Assembly (NCBI RefSeq): GCF_002836475.1
Contig: NZ_PJBJ01000030.1
Coordinates: forward strand, 620,001 to 684,000
DNA length: 64,000 nt
Direction: 5' to 3'
Origin: Flavobacterium sp. ALD4
GTDB taxonomy: Bacteria > Bacteroidota > Bacteroidia > Flavobacteriales > Flavobacteriaceae
Part shown: in pieces, positions 45,450 through 56,080 of the stretch
How positions within the stretch are numbered: the stretch's first letter is position 1
Layout: each line of letters opens with the position of its first letter
Program-made: the position numbers and the translations under genes
The notes under the pieces: generated by a model
The model's database searches: none
What the model was told of the DNA's origin: nothing
Seen by the model: the letters and a program-made list of their open reading frames with translations, nothing else

Positions 45450-48212
45450 CTACACTTTCTCCTCAAATGGAATACTGACATCTAAGATTTCATTCAACAA
45501 CAAAACAATCTGCTCCAGGTAATTAGTCATCACCACTTCATTTATGATCATATTCCCTTCTTTTTCTTCTTTGAAATTAAACGGTAAAAACCCAGATTTT
45601 AGATTCTTAAAAGAGATAATCCCTGCCTCAATGGGTTTTGATTTAGCTTCAGTTTCATACATGTAGACATAAGCCAAAACCTGAATAATTTTGTCGTTTT
45701 TAATCTCCTGGGTTAATCCTTTCCATGTCTTCAGCGTCACACTGGACTTCTCTACTTTACCAGTTTTATAGTCAATAATCCGAATTACTCCGTTGCGTTC
45801 TTCGATTCTATCTACATTCCCTTTTATCAATACCGGAAATGGTAAAGTTGGATGATTTAAAATACGTTCAAATGTTTGTTCTAATGCTAAAATCTTTATT
45901 GCATCTCCTGCTTTTATACTTTCCAACTCTACCTTTAGAAAATTGGATACATTTCGTTTCGCAACTTCAAAAGCGAGTAAATTACGACCTTTCTTGATTT
46001 CCCCTTCTTTATAAACCACTTTGAACTGTTTCAGCACTTCGGCATCGATTTGTTTGAAGCAGTTTTGAATGTCTAATTCTGAAATAAATCTCCCAACAAA
46101 CGGATCATACAGTGATTTTAATGTCTCATGAATAATGGTTCCCAAAGTGTTCAAAGCTATATTCTCTTCTACTTCTTCGACTTCTCTGATTCGCAATATC
46201 TTTTGAAAATAAAACTGAATCGGATTCCTGATATAGCTCGTCAACGCAGATGGCGAAAAACCAACATCGGCAATTTCCTTTAAACGTAGCATCACAGATT
46301 CTGATTTCTCAATAACCATCGGCGTATAAGCTGTTTCCGGTAATACAGCATTATAAATTTCGTGTGTTATGGTATGCTTTGCCTGCTTTTCTACTTCTAA
46401 CTGCGTGATGAATCTACTCTTCTCACCTGCATCTAATCCTTCACTTTCAGTGTTATAAAGCAAATAGATGTTTTTAGCACGTTGCAGTAAATGATAAAAA
46501 TGATAGGTATAAATGGCGTCTTTCTCCTTGAATGTAGGCAATCCTAATTCCCGTTTCACATCATACGGAATAAACGAATTCTGGGATTTTCCAGCAGGGA
46601 ACTTTCCTTCATTCATGGAAGTCACAATAACAGTATCAAAATCAAGCACACGGCTTTCTAAAACACCCATAATTTGCAGACCGTTCAGCGGCTCTCCTTC
46701 AAAAGAAACTTCGGCAAGGTCAATTACTTGTTTATATATGGCATAAAGCGTCTCAATCTTATCAATGTGTTCGTGTTGCGAATAATAGTTAATCAGCTTG
46801 TTAATCACTTTAAAAATGGAAAAAACAAAGGCCTTTGTGATCTTTTCCTCTTTATTGTCATTGCTTAAATTATTTTTAATGGTAAGTAACAACTTAGAAA
46901 CAGTTTCCAAGACCGCAATCGAACCATTTTCCCATTTTTGGAATAGCAACAGAAATAAATCAGTGGGATAGGCATTCAATTCCATTAATTTATGATGAGT
47001 AATAAAAGTGTAGTTGTTTTTATTAATAAGATTAACTAATGTGCTTGTTTGCGCATAAGGCTCCACCAATGGATGTGTTAAAATATCCAGCACATCTTTA
47101 TAATACAGCACATAATTTTTTGCATTTCTAGCCAATGCGTTAGTATGCATCTTGAATAACTTCGCGATCAAAATTTGGGCAGGATTATTTTTACTTGGAT
47201 AGCCCATTGTGATATTCAAAGCGCCAACAGAGGAGGGTAACGAATAAAGAAGTGGAACCAAAAGATTTTCTTCACCAAGAACTATAGCCACTTTATCCAG
47301 CGTTGTAGTGGGATTTTCATTAATTATATTCTCAATGATACCGCCCGCAATTTTTGCTTGACCTATCGTTTTCGGAGTACCAATAACTTTAATGTTTTTT
47401 GTTTGCGAAAAATCATCTACAATCCATTCAAAGGAATTTGACTTGTACTCTTTCCAACTTTTTTTAAATCGCCTTACAAATAAGCCCGCATCATGATAGG
47501 GGTCATTTAGGAAGGTTTGGTCAGCATCCCAGTATATTTTTGCCTGGTCAGCAGCTATAAGATGTTGAATGATCTTTTCTTCGGAGGCATTTAAGGCATT
47601 AAACCCCGCAAAAACATAATTCTTATTAGTAATTGACTTCGAAAAGTGCTTCAGGTTCCCTACCGCTTCTCGATAGATTAATCCCTGATAACCAATTTTT
47701 TTTTTGAGTAGGTGGCTATATAATGTTTGGTAGTAATTGGGCAATAATTTCCAAAAGTCGATATAATTCTCGAGTAGTTGTGTTTTATTTTCGACTTCGA
47801 TTCCCCATTTCTTGATGTCTTCAATGTCTTTTAAGTAAGACAAAACATAAGATGGGTCTAACAGATAACGATCGATTTCATTAAAATCCTGCAAGAGTGT
47901 TTTGGCCCAATTGGCAAACAATTCAAATGACTGTTGGTTAGTTTTCTCAGTAACTGACAAATACACATCATAAAATTCAAACAACAATTCTATGGGATCC
48001 GCAGTACGAATTCCTGCGATGTCTTGAATAAAATCCTCGATACTAATAATTTCAGGAGAAAGGATATTAACATCGACTTGCCTTTTCAGGGCTTCAATAA
48101 GAAAAATTTTAGCTCTCTTATTTGGTAAAACCACTATCGTATCGGATAGTTTATCGGAATAATTTTCTACTAAAACCTGCGCGATTTTATCTAAAAAGGA
48201 AGTATTTTTCAT
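45450..48212 (-). CDS. addB: AddB-like PD-(D/E)XK nuclease/helicase-like protein
   Basis: A 920-residue protein of the AddB/RecB-type group that, with AddA, unwinds and trims broken DNA for recombination. The N-terminal two thirds resemble an inactivated helicase: SDTIVVLPNKRAKIFL and TDPIELLFEFYDVYL-type text, with no intact Walker A GxGKT. The C-terminal nuclease has NVDRIEERNGVIRIIDYKTG, matching the D...DxK motif. I cannot see the iron-sulfur Cys set of Gram-positive AddB. The matching AddA-like gene is at 52656-55865, on the same strand, but separated by kbl and two ompA genes. Confidence 0.82.
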   Translation of the reverse strand: MKNTSFLDKIAQVLVENYSDKLSDTIVVLPNKRAKIFLIEALKRQVDVNILSPEIISIEDFIQDIAGIRTADPIELLFEFYDVYLSVTEKTNQQSFELFANWAKTLLQDFNEIDRYLLDPSYVLSYLKDIEDIKKWGIEVENKTQLLENYIDFWKLLPNYYQTLYSHLLKKKIGYQGLIYREAVGNLKHFSKSITNKNYVFAGFNALNASEEKIIQHLIAADQAKIYWDADQTFLNDPYHDAGLFVRRFKKSWKEYKSNSFEWIVDDFSQTKNIKVIGTPKTIGQAKIAGGIIENIINENPTTTLDKVAIVLGEENLLVPLLYSLPSSVGALNITMGYPSKNNPAQILIAKLFKMHTNALARNAKNYVLYYKDVLDILTHPLVEPYAQTSTLVNLINKNNYTFITHHKLMELNAYPTDLFLLLFQKWENGSIAVLETVSKLLLTIKNNLSNDNKEEKITKAFVFSIFKVINKLINYYSQHEHIDKIETLYAIYKQVIDLAEVSFEGEPLNGLQIMGVLESRVLDFDTVIVTSMNEGKFPAGKSQNSFIPYDVKRELGLPTFKEKDAIYTYHFYHLLQRAKNIYLLYNTESEGLDAGEKSRFITQLEVEKQAKHTITHEIYNAVLPETAYTPMVIEKSESVMLRLKEIADVGFSPSALTSYIRNPIQFYFQKILRIREVEEVEENIALNTLGTIIHETLKSLYDPFVGRFISELDIQNCFKQIDAEVLKQFKVVYKEGEIKKGRNLLAFEVAKRNVSNFLKVELESIKAGDAIKILALEQTFERILNHPTLPFPVLIKGNVDRIEERNGVIRIIDYKTGKVEKSSVTLKTWKGLTQEIKNDKIIQVLAYVYMYETEAKSKPIEAGIISFKNLKSGFLPFNFKEEKEGNMIINEVVMTNYLEQIVLLLNEILDVSIPFEEKV

Positions 48213-48227
48213 TTTATAAAAATAAAA

Positions 48228-48255
48228 AAAACGCCCCGATAAATCGAGGCGTTTG
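48228..48255 (-). terminator. Terminator after ompA copy 1
   Basis: AAACGCC and GGCGTTT enclose the loop CCGATAAATCGA, with A-rich flanks on both sides. It repeats in the tandem unit at 49792-49825, where the loop is slightly changed. Confidence 0.8.
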
Positions 48256-48275
48256 CAATAAATATTTTACGAAAT

Positions 48276-49709
48276 TTATTTTATAAAAACAACTTCAGTT
48301 CTTCTGTTTTGAGCTTTACCAGCAGCAGTTTTGTTTGTAGCTACAGGTTTAGTTTCACCATAACCAATAGTAGTCAAATTATCTACCTTAGTACCTCTTT
48401 GAACTAATGCGTCTTTAACAGCGTTTGCTCTGTCTTCAGAAAGCTTTTGATTAAAAGCATCTGAACCGTCGCTATCTGTGTGTCCTTCTATAGTAAATTT
48501 AGCATTAGGATATTCTTTAAGAATATTTGAAATAGCATCCAATCTTACTGGAACATCAGTAGATTTAAAAGTCGCCTTACCGGAATTAAAGAAAACTGAT
48601 CTTGCTTCCATATTAATGCTGTTTATCGCTTCAGCAGTTACTTCTGGACAACCTTTATTACTTGCAGGCCCAGCAACTTTAGGACAATCGTCATCTTTAT
48701 CTAAAACACTATCCCCGTCTGTATCAGGCCAAGGACAACCAGCGTTTTCTTTTGCTCCTGCAACAGTAGGACATTTATCGTCTTTATCAGCTACTCCATC
48801 TTTATCAGTATCTGGACAACCTTTCAATGCAGCTAAACCAAATACATCTGGACAAGCATCATCTTTATCAGCAATACCATCACCGTCAGTGTCAGGACAA
48901 CCGTTTAATGCAGCTAAACCAAATACGTCTGGACAAGCATCAGCACTATCTTGAATTCCGTCTCCATCAGTATCAGGACAACCGTTGAATTCTTTTAGAC
49001 CAGCAACTTCTGGACATGCATCATCTTTATCGTATATTCCATCACCATCAGTATCTTTCCCTCCAAATTTGAAAGTAAGACCAGCAGTATGTTGAAAATG
49101 AGATGGAGCATCAGGAGTTCCATTAGCATCCTCTCTATCTCCAAAAGATTTTTTATAAGAAGTCTCAAGAGAAAAACCAACTTGCTCTGTGAACCAAAAA
49201 GTCAAACCAGCACCTGGGTTAAGAGTACCATAGCTACTGTCTCCAAGAAAAGTATAACCTCCACCAACATGTAGAGAAGGATCAATCACTTTAGAGTTGA
49301 TAAGATTCATGAAGCTATATTTAACGCTAGCATCAACACCATAATACATCAAATCACCAGGGTTAGAAACTTTCATTCCTCTTGAATCATATCCTGTTCC
49401 AGTTGGATCAAATTTCACATACTTATCAATTTTGTTTACAGAACCTTGAACTCCAAAAGAGAAATTATCTCCTATGTATTTCGACACACTAATATAGGAG
49501 ACAGACGGAAGAACATTCCAATTGTCTTTAACAGCGAAGGGTTGAGAAAAATGTTGGTCTAACCAACCATTCCCACCATCTGCACTAGTTCTAGTGTCTA
49601 CGGCATTTACTCCAAAAGAGATAGCCCATGTATTGTTACTGTCTTGCGCGTGAGAGCTTAAACCCATCACCATCATTACAGTAACTAAAATTTTGCTAAG
49701 ATGTTTCAT
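48276..49709 (-). CDS. OmpA family protein with thrombospondin-3 repeats, copy 1
   Basis: A 477-residue outer-membrane protein. Signal peptide 1-21 (ending SSHAQ) is followed by an eight-stranded-type barrel of about 195 residues. Five calcium-binding TSP3 repeats follow (DTDGDGIxDKDDACP pattern, residues 217-345). The C-terminal OmpA peptidoglycan-binding domain has [27 protein letters not shown] and [12 protein letters not shown]. It anchors the envelope and may act in surface structure. Copy 2 lies upstream and shares its promoter and repeats. The OmpA domains differ most ([19 protein letters not shown] here). It has its own promoter (49747-49776). Confidence 0.93.
   Translation of the reverse strand: MKHLSKILVTVMMVMGLSSHAQDSNNTWAISFGVNAVDTRTSADGGNGWLDQHFSQPFAVKDNWNVLPSVSYISVSKYIGDNFSFGVQGSVNKIDKYVKFDPTGTGYDSRGMKVSNPGDLMYYGVDASVKYSFMNLINSKVIDPSLHVGGGYTFLGDSSYGTLNPGAGLTFWFTEQVGFSLETSYKKSFGDREDANGTPDAPSHFQHTAGLTFKFGGKDTDGDGIYDKDDACPEVAGLKEFNGCPDTDGDGIQDSADACPDVFGLAALNGCPDTDGDGIADKDDACPDVFGLAALKGCPDTDKDGVADKDDKCPTVAGAKENAGCPWPDTDGDSVLDKDDDCPKVAGPASNKGCPEVTAEAINSINMEARSVFFNSGKATFKSTDVPVRLDAISNILKEYPNAKFTIEGHTDSDGSDAFNQKLSEDRANAVKDALVQRGTKVDNLTTIGYGETKPVATNKTAAGKAQNRRTEVVFIK
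48795..49182 (-). repeat. 388-bp identical block, copy 1
   Basis: This block of the ompA gene covers the end of the barrel region and the first TSP3 repeats. By direct comparison it is identical, base for base, to 50364-50751 (offset 1569). Flanking sequence differs at scattered positions. Confidence 0.88.
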
Positions 49710-49746
49710 ACTTATTTTTTTTTAAAATAATTTAGTTAATTATATA

Positions 49747-49776
49747 CAAAAGTAACACGTAAAAATTAAACTACAA
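49747..49776 (-). promoter_or_regulatory. Promoter of ompA copy 1
   Basis: On the minus strand, TTG (49774-49776, within TTTG) and TACTTTTG (49747-49754) are spaced by exactly 19 bp, a perfect fit to the Bacteroidota consensus. The leader is about 35 nt and very A/T-rich. Confidence 0.8.
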
Positions 49777-49791
49777 AAAAAAATGTTAAAT

Positions 49792-49825
49792 AAAAAAAAC
49801 GCCCCGATAAATCGGAGCGTTTTTC
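49792..49825 (-). terminator. Terminator after ompA copy 2
   Basis: The stem AAAACGCCCCGAT...ATCGGAGCGTTTT has a 2-nt loop and A/T flanks. It is the duplicate of the terminator at 48228-48255 and lies between the two ompA genes. Confidence 0.8.
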
Positions 49826-49844
49826 ATAACTATTTTAGAAAAAT

Positions 49845-51278
49845 TTATTCTTTAATTAAAGAAATTTCAACTCTTCTGTTGTGTGCTTTTCCTGCAGCTG
49901 TTTTATTAGTATCCATTGGTTTTGTTTCACCATAACCTGTATGTTCTAATCTATCCGCCTTGATACCGTTTTCAATCAAATAATTTTTAACCGCATGAGC
50001 TCTGTTCATAGATAAATCTTGGTTCAACTCATTACTTCCATCACTATCAGTATGACCTTCAATTAAGAATCTTGAATAAGGATATTCTTTTAAGATTTCA
50101 GTGATTGACACTAAAGTTGAGTAAGTTTGTTTTTTGAAAGAAGATTTTCCAGAATCAAACAAGATAGTTTTACTATACTCATTCAATTTCATCATAACAG
50201 CTTCTGAAACTTCAGGACAACCATTATTAGCAACAGTACCTTTTACTTCTGGACATTTGTCATCTTTGTCTAAAACTCCGTCACCGTCAGTATCAGGCCA
50301 AGGACAACCAGCGTTTTCTTTTGGTCCTGCAACAGTAGGACATTTATCATCTTTATCAGCTATTCCATCTTTATCAGTATCTGGACAACCTTTCAATGCA
50401 GCTAAACCAAATACATCTGGACAAGCATCATCTTTATCAGCAATACCATCACCGTCAGTGTCAGGACAACCGTTTAATGCAGCTAAACCAAATACGTCTG
50501 GACAAGCATCAGCACTATCTTGAATTCCGTCTCCATCAGTATCAGGACAACCGTTGAATTCTTTTAGACCAGCAACTTCTGGACATGCATCATCTTTATC
50601 GTATATTCCATCACCATCAGTATCTTTCCCTCCAAATTTGAAAGTAAGACCAGCAGTATGTTGAAAATGAGATGGAGCATCAGGAGTTCCATTAGCATCC
50701 TCTCTATCTCCAAAAGATTTTTTATAAGAAGTCTCAAGAGAAAAACCAACTCGCTCTGTGAACCAAAAAGTTAAACCAGCACCTGGGTTAAGAGTACCAT
50801 AACTACTGTCGCCAAAGAAAGTATAACCTCCACCAACATGTATCGAAGGATCAATCACTTTCGAGTTAATAAGACTCATGAAACTGTATTTAACGCTAGC
50901 ATCAACACCATAATACATCAAATCACCAGGGTTAGAAACTTTCATTCCTCTTGAATCATATCCTGTTCCAGTTGGATCAAATTTTATATACTTATCAATT
51001 TTGTTTACAGAACCTTGTACTCCAAAAGAGATATTATCCCCTAAGTACCTCGATACACTGATGTAAGATACTGACGGAAGAACATTCCAATTGTCTTTTA
51101 CAGCGAAAGGTTGAGAAAAATGTTGGTCTAACCAACCATTCCCACCATCTGCACTAGTTCTTGTGTCTACGGCATTTACTCCAAAAGAGATGGCCCATGG
51201 GTTGTTACTGTCTTGTGCGTGAGAGCTTAAGCCCATCACCATCATTACAGCAACTAAAATTTTGCTAAGATGTTTCAT
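49845..51278 (-). CDS. OmpA family protein with thrombospondin-3 repeats, copy 2
   Basis: A 477-residue paralogue of copy 1 with the same order: signal peptide, barrel, five TSP3 repeats and OmpA domain. The barrel and TSP3 part differ by few residues. The C-terminal domain is clearly diverged (for example [40 protein letters not shown] and [20 protein letters not shown]) and ends VEISLIKE. The peptidoglycan-binding residues ([21 protein letters not shown]) are kept, so both copies should function. It has an identical-type promoter at 51316-51345. The pair arose by tandem duplication of a unit of 1569 bp. Confidence 0.93.
   Translation of the reverse strand: MKHLSKILVAVMMVMGLSSHAQDSNNPWAISFGVNAVDTRTSADGGNGWLDQHFSQPFAVKDNWNVLPSVSYISVSRYLGDNISFGVQGSVNKIDKYIKFDPTGTGYDSRGMKVSNPGDLMYYGVDASVKYSFMSLINSKVIDPSIHVGGGYTFFGDSSYGTLNPGAGLTFWFTERVGFSLETSYKKSFGDREDANGTPDAPSHFQHTAGLTFKFGGKDTDGDGIYDKDDACPEVAGLKEFNGCPDTDGDGIQDSADACPDVFGLAALNGCPDTDGDGIADKDDACPDVFGLAALKGCPDTDKDGIADKDDKCPTVAGPKENAGCPWPDTDGDGVLDKDDKCPEVKGTVANNGCPEVSEAVMMKLNEYSKTILFDSGKSSFKKQTYSTLVSITEILKEYPYSRFLIEGHTDSDGSNELNQDLSMNRAHAVKNYLIENGIKADRLEHTGYGETKPMDTNKTAAGKAHNRRVEISLIKE
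50364..50751 (-). repeat. 388-bp identical block, copy 2
   Basis: Identical to 48795-49182. The nearest differences on either side are at 50363 (T versus C) and 50752 (C versus T). Confidence 0.88.
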
Positions 51279-51315
51279 ACTTATTTTTTTTTAAAATAAT
51301 TTAGTTAATTACAAA

Positions 51316-51345
51316 CAAAAGTAACACCTAAATGTTAAACTACAA
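51316..51345 (-). promoter_or_regulatory. Promoter of ompA copy 2
   Basis: TTG (51343-51345, within TTTG) and TACTTTTG... wait-free reading of the minus strand gives TACTTTTG at 51316-51323 with 19 bp between the boxes. The element and its leader duplicate those of copy 1. Confidence 0.8.
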
Positions 51346-51411
51346 AAGGATATGTTAAAAAAACCCCATTAAAACACGAAAAAATGGCAATTATATAACT
51401 TTAGATTATAA

Positions 51412-52605
51412 TTATACAACATTTAAAGCCCTACCTACCTCAACAAATGCATTTATTGCTGTGTCTAAATGTTGTTTTGTATGTGCAGCAGACAGTTGGA
51501 CTCTAATCCTTGCTTTATCCTTAGGCACCACTGGAAAAAAGAATCCAATGACATAAATCCCCTTCTTCAACAATTCATCTGCCATAGTTTGAGATAATTT
51601 GGCATCATAGAGCATAACCGGTACAATCGCAGAATCACCTTCAACAATATCAAATCCGGCTTTTTTCATTCCTGCTTTGAAATAATTGGTATTCCATTCT
51701 AATTTGTCTCTTAAGCTCGTGTCTTTTTCCAATAATTCAAAAACTTTAATTGACGCTCCAACAATTGCGGGCGCTAAAGAATTAGAAAACAAATAAGGCC
51801 TAGAACGTTGGCGTAGTAATTCAATAACTTCTTTTTTAGCAGTGGTATATCCACCCATAGCTCCTCCCAAAGCTTTCCCAAGAGTCCCTGTGATGATATC
51901 TACTCTACCCATTACTCCTTTAGCCTCAAGCGTACCTTTTCCTGTCGCTCCAATGAAACCAGTAGCATGACATTCATCTATCATTACCATAGCATCATAT
52001 TTATCCGCTAAATCACAAATTTTATCTAAAGGCGCAACAACACCATCCATAGAAAAAACACCATCAGTAACGATTATTTTAAAACGACTGCCCGCTTCGC
52101 TTGCTTTGATCAATTGTTGCTCTAAATCTTCCATGTCACAATTTGCATAACGGTAACGTGCCGCTTTACACAAACGAACTCCGTCAATGATGGAAGCATG
52201 ATTTAAACTATCTGAAATTATAGCATCCCCTTCGCCAAATACAGGCTCAAAAAAACCTCCGTTTGCATCAAAAGCTGCTGCATATAAAATAGTGTCTTCA
52301 GTACCATAAAAATCAGAAATCTTTTTCTCTAAGGTCTTGTGAATATCTTGTGTTCCACAAATAAAACGGACAGATGACATTCCAAATCCATGGGTATCTA
52401 AGGCATCTTTTGCCGCTTGAACGACCTCTGGATGTGATGATAATCCCAAGTAATTATTGGAACAAAAATTCAAAACAGTTTCTCCTGTTGAAATTGTAAT
52501 CTCTGCCCCCTGTGGAGAAGTAATGATTCTTTCTTTTTTAAAAATCCCATTATCCTCTATCGTTTGCAATTCGTTCTGTAAATACTCTTTAATTTTTCCG
52601 TACAT
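51412..52605 (-). CDS. kbl: Glycine C-acetyltransferase (2-amino-3-ketobutyrate CoA ligase)
   Basis: PLP-dependent alpha-oxoamine synthase of 397 residues that joins glycine and acetyl-CoA, or works in reverse to degrade threonine. It shows [40 protein letters not shown], the [10 protein letters not shown] segment binding the cofactor and the lysine of [17 protein letters not shown] (Lys near 244). Length is typical. The companion threonine dehydrogenase is not in this window. It sits between the ompA pair and the AddA-like gene. Confidence 0.95.
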   Translation of the reverse strand: MYGKIKEYLQNELQTIEDNGIFKKERIITSPQGAEITISTGETVLNFCSNNYLGLSSHPEVVQAAKDALDTHGFGMSSVRFICGTQDIHKTLEKKISDFYGTEDTILYAAAFDANGGFFEPVFGEGDAIISDSLNHASIIDGVRLCKAARYRYANCDMEDLEQQLIKASEAGSRFKIIVTDGVFSMDGVVAPLDKICDLADKYDAMVMIDECHATGFIGATGKGTLEAKGVMGRVDIITGTLGKALGGAMGGYTTAKKEVIELLRQRSRPYLFSNSLAPAIVGASIKVFELLEKDTSLRDKLEWNTNYFKAGMKKAGFDIVEGDSAIVPVMLYDAKLSQTMADELLKKGIYVIGFFFPVVPKDKARIRVQLSAAHTKQHLDTAINAFVEVGRALNVV

Positions 52606-52655
52606 TTTTTATCTTTTTATAAATTTACTTTTTTTGCGAATAATTCATTTTAACG

Positions 52656-55600
52656 CTACAAATTTACTACATGGATTTCTTTTCCGATATAAATCAACGC
52701 TTTTTTTACGACTTTATACCCCATTAATTCAATTGCCGATTGGTAATTCTCTAATTGTTTTTGATATTTCGTATCGTGAGCTCCCGTTTTATAATCCAAT
52801 AAAAAAACTTCTTTGTCTTTAGTCACGACCATTCTGTCTGGCTTTATTGTTTTTCCTTCCTTTTGAATTATGGTTTGCTCATTCAATACCAGATGTTGTT
52901 CAGAAAAATAAGAATCCAACGCTGTATGATTCACAATATCCTGAATCGTCTGGCGCACCACTTTCTTTTGATTGAAAGTAATCAATCCGCTTTCAATGGA
53001 TTTAGTAACAGCAAGATCAATGTCTTTTTTAGTTTTTACAAAAGATAGTATTTCGTGCACTACATTCCCGTATTCGATAGACTCTTGCTGATGTGTTCCC
53101 CACATCAATGCCTCCCGCTGTGCTATTTTTATGTTTTTTGGATTCAAAACTTCAGCAACTACCCGGATTGCTTTTGAAGTATCAATATGCATTGCCTTGT
53201 TCGATAATTTCGTAGCACTTCCAAATTCATAATCCAATTTATTCTCGTCAAAAACCGCTTTACTCATCAAATAATTAATAAAAAAAGTACACATATTGTT
53301 TTTAGGAACTTCCCCTTTACTGGACAAATTCATATTTGAAATAACATACAGCTGCTCCTCCGCACGAGTTAATGCTACATACAGCACATTAACATTATCC
53401 AATAATTCTTCTTGCTTCTTTTGATCATAGACGGATTTTGCTTCAACACCGAAGCCTTCTACCGCACTACTGTTGTCCACAAGCACCTTTGGCAGACCAA
53501 AATCCATTTCTTCACCGTCAAGCCATAATTTATCTTTAGGCTTTCGACTATAATCTTCTTCAGCGAAAGGCATAATTACCACCGGAAATTCCAATCCTTT
53601 GGATTTGTGTATCGTCATAATACGAACCGCATTATTTCCTTCAGGTGATGGGATACTGAACTTCTCGGCATTTTTATCCCAAAAATTTAAGAAGTCTGAT
53701 ATTCCTGCTTGGTTTCTGACATCGCGTTCGAGCACGATATCAAGGAAATATTGAACATACGCTCCGCCGCCTTTGGCGAGATTTGGCGATAGAAATTTCG
53801 TGATTACGACTTCCACCGCTTCATACAATGATTTTTTTCGAATGTTTTGAAAGGATAGTGAAATATCATAACTCATTAGCCATTTCTCAAAATCGACTTC
53901 TAGTTTTTGCTCCATTCCCTTCGCGATGAAATCATGAACCGGCAACTGATCCTGAATATTTTCGGCTACATAATGCAGAAAATGTGCTTTCGCCTCTAAA
54001 TCGGCATTGTTTTTCAGGTATTTTAAAAGGTGAATAATCAGTCTGACTTCGGTTGCGTTCTGAATCATCAATGTTTCTGAAGACAACAGCGGAATATTCT
54101 GTTCTGTCAAATAATTAGCAATTGCAATTCCCTGACTTCTTTTACGAGTCAAAATCACAATGTCCTTGTATTCAAATCCTTCTTGAACTACTTTTTGAAT
54201 CGTATTCAAAGTGGCTAAAACAAACAACTCCGTTTTGTCTAAGCCTTCGTCGTCCACTTCAGTCGTTTCCACTTTTGGGATAAAGGAAATATTAACGTAG
54301 CCACCAGTTTTATCATTGGTTTTCTGATGGCTGTGATTTTCATATAAATCTTTGTAATCAGGCTGTTCAAACTCTGATGACAACAACTTGAAAAATTCAT
54401 TATTAAAATCAATCACCTGCGAATAAGAACGGTAGTTTTTATCTAAATGCTCTAACTTCTTGTCAGGATTAGCGAAGGGGTTGTTGTCTTTGCTGAGTTC
54501 GATAAACTGCTCTGCCTTTCCACCACGCCAGCGGTAAATGGATTGTTTGGGATCGCCCACAATCATCAAAGTTCCTTTCTCTCCATAATCATCCTGACCA
54601 GCAAGCGCATTATCAATTAATGGAATTAGGTTTTGCCATTGCATCTCTGAGGTATCCTGAAATTCGTCAATAAAAAAATGGCGGTAACGCTCCCCTAATC
54701 TTTCGTAAATAAATGGCGCAGGTTGATTTTGGATTTCGCGATGAATAATCGCATTAAATTCTGAAATGGAAAGCACATTTTGCTCTTCCTGAATCTTCGC
54801 CAATTCATTGCTCACTGTATTTAGTAAAGACAACGGCGTTATGTTTCTAAGAAAGGCTTTATAAAAATCTCTTTTTTCGAAATTTTTATAAACTGTTCCC
54901 AAAATCTCAATCAACTCCGGAATTATATTTTCTATTAATGCACGGTCTTTGGCCGTTTTGTTAATTGCAATGTCATCAAACAAATGAAAAGTTTTGTTTT
55001 TAGGGTTGTATTTTCCTTCTCGAATACTAATTAAGTGATTTGGAAACGTTCCTCTGGAAAACGATTTCAAGTCTATTCCGTTATTTTCTATGAGAGTTAA
55101 GGCAGCTTGAGCAAATTCGGCATTGTCTTTTTCCAAAACTTTGCAAGACTCAATCAGCTTCTTTTTAATTTCGACAAAATCGGCTATGGTTTTATCGTGA
55201 AAATGAGTAATTTCATTTCGGTGGTTTTCATTAAGAACTAAACGCCCCGTGTCCAGAATCTCGCGCGAAATATCCCAGGATTTATCATCATCCGTTTTCT
55301 CCATTGTGAAATCGATGAGTAATTTGGTCAGAGTTTCGTCTTCCCCAGCTTGTGCGATGATTGCATCAACCGCCTCGATCAACAAATTCTCCGTGTCCAA
55401 GGTCACCTCAAAAGTCATGGGCAACTTTAAATCATGCGCAAAAGCACGGATGACTTTGTGCGTAAATTTATCGATAGTAGAAATATCAAAAGCAGCATAG
55501 TTATGAATAATATGCTTAATGATTTGTTGTGATTTGCTTTTAATTTGAATAATCGAAAGCGCTGTATCCATCGCCAAATCCTTCATCAAATCCTGCGCTT

Positions 55601-55865
55601 TTTGAGTAGGTTCGTCTTTAGCAAATTCAGACAAACTTCCCACAATACGGCTTTTCATCTCGTGTACCGCTTTATTGGTGAACGTAATGGCGAGAATGTT
55701 ACGATACGCATCATTTTTAGGGGCTACTAAAATGATCTTCAGATATTCTTTTACAAGTGCATACGTTTTACCGGAACCTGCGGATGCATCATATATGGCG
55801 AATGATGGTCTGACCAACCTTCCCGAAGGAGACGGAGTCGAAACTGGATTTACTTTATGTTCCAA
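52656..55865 (-). CDS. addA: AddA-like UvrD-family helicase/nuclease
   Basis: A 1069-residue superfamily I helicase-nuclease of the AddA/RecB type. Walker A is ASAGSGKTYALVKEYLK (28-44), motif II includes FFIDEFQDTSEMQW, motif III MIVGDPKQSIYRWRGGKAEQ and motif V VRIMTIHKSKGLEFPVVIMP. Motif VI is VLYVALTRAEEQLYV. The C-terminal nuclease holds FLLDYKTGAHD. With the AddB-like protein (45450-48212) it should make the AddAB complex, here split by three genes. It is transcribed on the same strand as kbl, 50 bp upstream of it. Confidence 0.92.
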   Translation of the reverse strand: MEHKVNPVSTPSPSGRLVRPSFAIYDASAGSGKTYALVKEYLKIILVAPKNDAYRNILAITFTNKAVHEMKSRIVGSLSEFAKDEPTQKAQDLMKDLAMDTALSIIQIKSKSQQIIKHIIHNYAAFDISTIDKFTHKVIRAFAHDLKLPMTFEVTLDTENLLIEAVDAIIAQAGEDETLTKLLIDFTMEKTDDDKSWDISREILDTGRLVLNENHRNEITHFHDKTIADFVEIKKKLIESCKVLEKDNAEFAQAALTLIENNGIDLKSFSRGTFPNHLISIREGKYNPKNKTFHLFDDIAINKTAKDRALIENIIPELIEILGTVYKNFEKRDFYKAFLRNITPLSLLNTVSNELAKIQEEQNVLSISEFNAIIHREIQNQPAPFIYERLGERYRHFFIDEFQDTSEMQWQNLIPLIDNALAGQDDYGEKGTLMIVGDPKQSIYRWRGGKAEQFIELSKDNNPFANPDKKLEHLDKNYRSYSQVIDFNNEFFKLLSSEFEQPDYKDLYENHSHQKTNDKTGGYVNISFIPKVETTEVDDEGLDKTELFVLATLNTIQKVVQEGFEYKDIVILTRKRSQGIAIANYLTEQNIPLLSSETLMIQNATEVRLIIHLLKYLKNNADLEAKAHFLHYVAENIQDQLPVHDFIAKGMEQKLEVDFEKWLMSYDISLSFQNIRKKSLYEAVEVVITKFLSPNLAKGGGAYVQYFLDIVLERDVRNQAGISDFLNFWDKNAEKFSIPSPEGNNAVRIMTIHKSKGLEFPVVIMPFAEEDYSRKPKDKLWLDGEEMDFGLPKVLVDNSSAVEGFGVEAKSVYDQKKQEELLDNVNVLYVALTRAEEQLYVISNMNLSSKGEVPKNNMCTFFINYLMSKAVFDENKLDYEFGSATKLSNKAMHIDTSKAIRVVAEVLNPKNIKIAQREALMWGTHQQESIEYGNVVHEILSFVKTKKDIDLAVTKSIESGLITFNQKKVVRQTIQDIVNHTALDSYFSEQHLVLNEQTIIQKEGKTIKPDRMVVTKDKEVFLLDYKTGAHDTKYQKQLENYQSAIELMGYKVVKKALIYIGKEIHVVNL

Positions 55866-55937
55866 ATTAGCTTAAATTTTTTTATTTGTATTTTTATACG
55901 GCAGGATTATTATACTCTGTGACGATGACTACTAGAA

Positions 55938-56024
55938 CTAGCCCTGATAGAAGTGAAAATCCTTTTTCTAAATCTTCCAGATTTAGAAAAAAATTGCAAC
56001 GTATAGCAGGAAAAAGCTCCTAAA
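55938..56024 (+). ncRNA. Flavo-1-like RNA element
   Basis: It contains TAGCCCTGATAGAAGTGAAA, then an internal hairpin TTTCTAAATCT...AGATTTAGAAA, then ATTGCAACGTATAGCAGGAA and AGCTCCT. The opening CCTG can pair with CAGG near the end. Its 3' end lies about 69 bp before rbfA. It resembles the Flavo-1 motif as I remember it; the family assignment is not verified. It is on the same strand as rbfA but upstream of its -7 box, so probably not in that mRNA. Confidence 0.6.
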
Positions 56025-56080
56025 AACAGAACTATTGCTAGGTTGCTTTTAAAAACTGCTCGTTTATTGCTTAAAAGTAC

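Noticed and set aside
48800..50530. CRISPR-like regular repeats
   Set aside because: The periodic repeats are TSP3 codons inside the two ompA genes, with no spacer structure.
48995..50749. Two identical 61-residue minus-strand peptides
   Set aside because: They are shadow frames of the identical block in the two ompA genes.
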